In this document: positions 6,667-7,495 of the stretch, in pieces
Position numbering within the stretch: position 1 is the stretch's first letter
Layout: the number at the start of each line of letters is the position of its first letter
NCBI GenBank assembly: GCA_045603085.1
Contig: JAZULL010000030.1
Span: forward strand, 1 to 7,495
Source of the DNA: SVQP01 sp045603085
GTDB lineage: Bacteria; Bacillota; Clostridia; Oscillospirales; CAG-272
Length of the DNA: 7,495 nt
Direction: 5' to 3'
Program-made: the position numbers and the translations under genes
Notes under the pieces: model-generated
Database searches by the model: none
Seen by the model: the letters and a program-made list of their open reading frames with translations, nothing else
What the model was told of the DNA's origin: nothing

Positions 6667-6679
6667 TGGTATATACCAA
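6666..6679. promoter_or_regulatory. Palindromic operator candidate at the transcription start
   Basis: TTGGTATATACCAA is a perfect 14-bp palindrome starting at the last base of the -10 box and covering the predicted start. Its right half continues as ATATACCAAAAAC (6671-6683). The same 13 bases occur at 6643-6655 in the promoter spacer, 28 bp upstream, giving a second half-site. TGGT-N4-ACCA is the architecture known for GntR/HutC-type repressors; autoregulation by the downstream HTH protein is another option. Confidence 0.65.
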
Positions 6680-6683
6680 AAAC

Positions 6684-6689
6684 AAGGAG
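6684..6689 (+). promoter_or_regulatory. Ribosome binding site of the UPF0251 gene
   Basis: AAGGAG nine bases before ATG 6699. It decides the start at MPRPRK; the in-frame ATG-like start at 6666 would lie inside the promoter. Confidence 0.85.
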
Positions 6690-6698
6690 CTGTGTAAA

Positions 6699-7052
6699 AT
6701 GCCAAGACCGAGAAAATGCCGCAAGGTTTGCAGGATGCCTGTCGCAGATACATTCGTTGCTAATTCAGCTAAAGAGGAAGCAGTCGTTTTGACCGTTGAT
6801 GAATATGAGTGCATTCGACTCGTTGACTATCAGGGCTTTTCTCAGGAGCAATGCGCTGAATATATGCAGGTATCTCGTGCGACTGCACAGCTTATTTGTA
6901 ATACTGCAAGAAAGAAGCTTGCTTCAGCTCTTGTGAACGGATATACGATTCGCATAGAGGGTGGCGATTACCATCTTTGTGACGGGCAAGAAACGCACTG
7001 CGGATGCGGTGGCTGTCAAAAGCACTGCCAACGAAAAAGTGATGCGGAATAA
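6699..7052 (+). CDS. UPF0251 (DUF134) HTH protein with Cys-rich tail
   Basis: A 117-aa protein starting MPRPRKCRKVCRMP, the hallmark N-terminus of the UPF0251/DUF134 family. Residues about 31-45 (LTVDEYECIRLVDYQ) and a sigma-region-4-like helix-turn-helix at about 46-75 (GFSQEQCAEYMQVSRATAQLICNTARKKLA) suggest DNA binding. The tail holds Cys94, Cys101, Cys103, Cys106 and Cys110 with His100 and His109 (HCGCGGCQKHC), a likely metal or Fe-S site; Cys7 and Cys11 lie near the N-terminus. The family's biochemical role is not established. The gene is first behind a consensus promoter that carries a palindromic operator. A membrane protein with its own Cys/His motif follows after 53 bp. A metal- or redox-sensing regulator is an inference. 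Confidence 0.88.
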   Translation: MPRPRKCRKVCRMPVADTFVANSAKEEAVVLTVDEYECIRLVDYQGFSQEQCAEYMQVSRATAQLICNTARKKLASALVNGYTIRIEGGDYHLCDGQETHCGCGGCQKHCQRKSDAE

Positions 7053-7105
7053 ATAACGTTTTTCATTCAAAATTAGTATTTAGGAATTGGAGGTATAAGA
7101 AAATA

Positions 7106-7390
7106 ATGCTAAGCAAAAACTGGAAAAGCATCGTTGCCTTTTTGTGCATATTATTAGTCATCGTCTATACCTCTATCGTTTTCTTGCCTCACGCACACGA
7201 CTGCGTCGGTTCAGATTGTACTGTTTGCGCTTTGATTGAGACCTCACGTAACACGATGATCGGTCTTGTGCTTGCTGCCACAGTGCATCAATTAGCAAAT
7301 ATCTTGTTTACAATTTCATGCTCATACAAATCTATACCATCGGGCAATAACGGTACTCCCGTTGCGCTTAAGGTGAAGCTTTCGGATTAA
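7106..7390 (+). CDS. Small two-helix membrane protein with HxHDC-x4-C-x2-C motif
   Basis: A 94-aa protein that I do not place in a named family. Residues about 8-27 form a first membrane helix (or uncleaved signal anchor). Next comes the short segment HAHDCVGSDCTVC (29-41), with His29, His31, Cys33, Cys38 and Cys41. A second helix follows at about 50-72, then a polar tail. The charge pattern (Lys4, Lys7 before helix 1) suggests the Cys/His segment faces outside, where it could bind a metal or form disulfides. GGAGGT at 7089-7094 precedes ATG 7106 with a rather long 11-base spacing. It sits between the UPF0251 gene and a possible ABC ATPase gene, apparently in the same transcript. Coding is likely; function is unknown. 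Confidence 0.7.
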   Translation: MLSKNWKSIVAFLCILLVIVYTSIVFLPHAHDCVGSDCTVCALIETSRNTMIGLVLAATVHQLANILFTISCSYKSIPSGNNGTPVALKVKLSD

Positions 7391-7417
7391 GACTTGATTT
7401 ATTATCAGATCAAATCT
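7390..7417. repeat. Weak inverted repeat between the membrane protein and the next gene
   Basis: AGACTTGAT (7390-7398) can pair with ATCAAATCT (7409-7417) at eight of nine positions around ten bases. No U-tract follows, so it is unlikely to stop transcription fully. Confidence 0.3.
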
Positions 7418-7439
7418 AAAATACGAAAGGAAAAAACCT

Positions 7440-7495
7440 ATGATTGAAATTAAAAATCTCGGCAAACAGTTTCAAAATGAGACCGAGATCGAATA
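7440..7495 (+). CDS. Start of a probable ABC-transporter ATP-binding subunit (cut by window end)
   Basis: Only 18 residues are visible: MIEIKNLGKQFQNETEIE. A start of the form MIxIKNLxKxF is typical of the first strand and A-loop region of ABC-transporter ATPases. The strand is read from ATG 7440, which has GAAAGGA at 7425-7431, eight bases upstream. No Walker motif is in view, so the call rests on the N-terminal pattern alone. It starts 49 bp after the membrane protein stop and probably belongs to the same operon. Confidence 0.6.
   Translation, partial: MIEIKNLGKQFQNETEIE

Larger units (their letters stand above)
6034..6698. other. 665-bp gene-free region of degenerate tandem units
   Basis: No open frame here looks like a real protein; frames on both strands simply read through tRNA pieces and hairpins. 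The order is: terminator hairpin 1, a block with GACGAG and CTCCGG, structured element A, AAAGCAAGGAGT, a spacer with CGACTAT and CGAC. Then come a 20-nt tRNA-fMet 3' end, terminator hairpin 2, the GACGAG/CTCCGG block again, structured element B, AAAGCAAGGAGT and a similar spacer. Last are a tRNA-fMet middle fragment, structured element C, AAAGCAGGGAG and an unrelated long hairpin. This reads as two diverged tandem units of about 240-250 bp plus a partial third. Confidence 0.7.

Noticed and set aside
6673..6698. Riboswitch upstream of the UPF0251 gene
   Set aside because: The leader is only about 26 nt from the predicted start and has no stem-loop beyond the DNA palindrome.

Overview
The window looks like chromosome from a Gram-positive gut Clostridia relative (Oscillospiraceae/Ruminococcaceae-like). 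This is inferred from strong AGGAGG-type ribosome sites, consensus TTGACA-17-TATAAT promoters, a YhaO/YhaN-type nuclease-ATPase pair, a GH43 lipoprotein, a UPF0251 (DUF134) protein and a tRNA-Leu/tRNA-fMet pair. I could not run a database search, so taxonomy and families rest on motif reading.

Layout. (1) 1-4466, plus strand, GC-rich: the 3' end of an SbcD/YhaO-like metallophosphoesterase, a YhaN/SbcC-like ATPase overlapping it by ATGA, then after 10 bp a CrtI/phytoene-desaturase-like FAD oxidoreductase. The spacing suggests one operon. The first two genes probably make a DNA-end-processing nuclease complex. (2) 4466-4502: a bidirectional terminator filling the 38-bp gap to a convergent gene. 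(3) 4505-5638, minus strand: a secreted GH43 lipoprotein glycosidase with its own consensus promoter (5689-5717). (4) 5788-6076: a divergent consensus promoter driving tRNA-Leu(UAA) and initiator tRNA-fMet(CAU), ended by a perfect 20-bp hairpin. (5) 6034-6698: 665 bp with no credible gene. It holds a second copy of the last 20 nt of the tRNA-fMet, a second perfect terminator hairpin, and three copies of a structured element whose stems differ in sequence but keep pairing. (6) 6638-7495, plus strand, visibly more AT-rich: a promoter with a 14-bp palindromic operator, a UPF0251 HTH/Cys-rich protein, a two-helix membrane protein with an HxHDC-x4-C-x2-C motif, and the first codons of a gene that may encode an ABC-transporter ATPase. 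These look like one operon, possibly metal-linked, with a base composition unlike the left side.

The most unusual part is 6014-6615. tRNA-fMet fragments, perfect terminator hairpins and a covarying hairpin element are arranged as a roughly 240-250 bp degenerate tandem unit. The three terminators in the window also share an outer stem built on AAAGAACA/TGTTCTTT.
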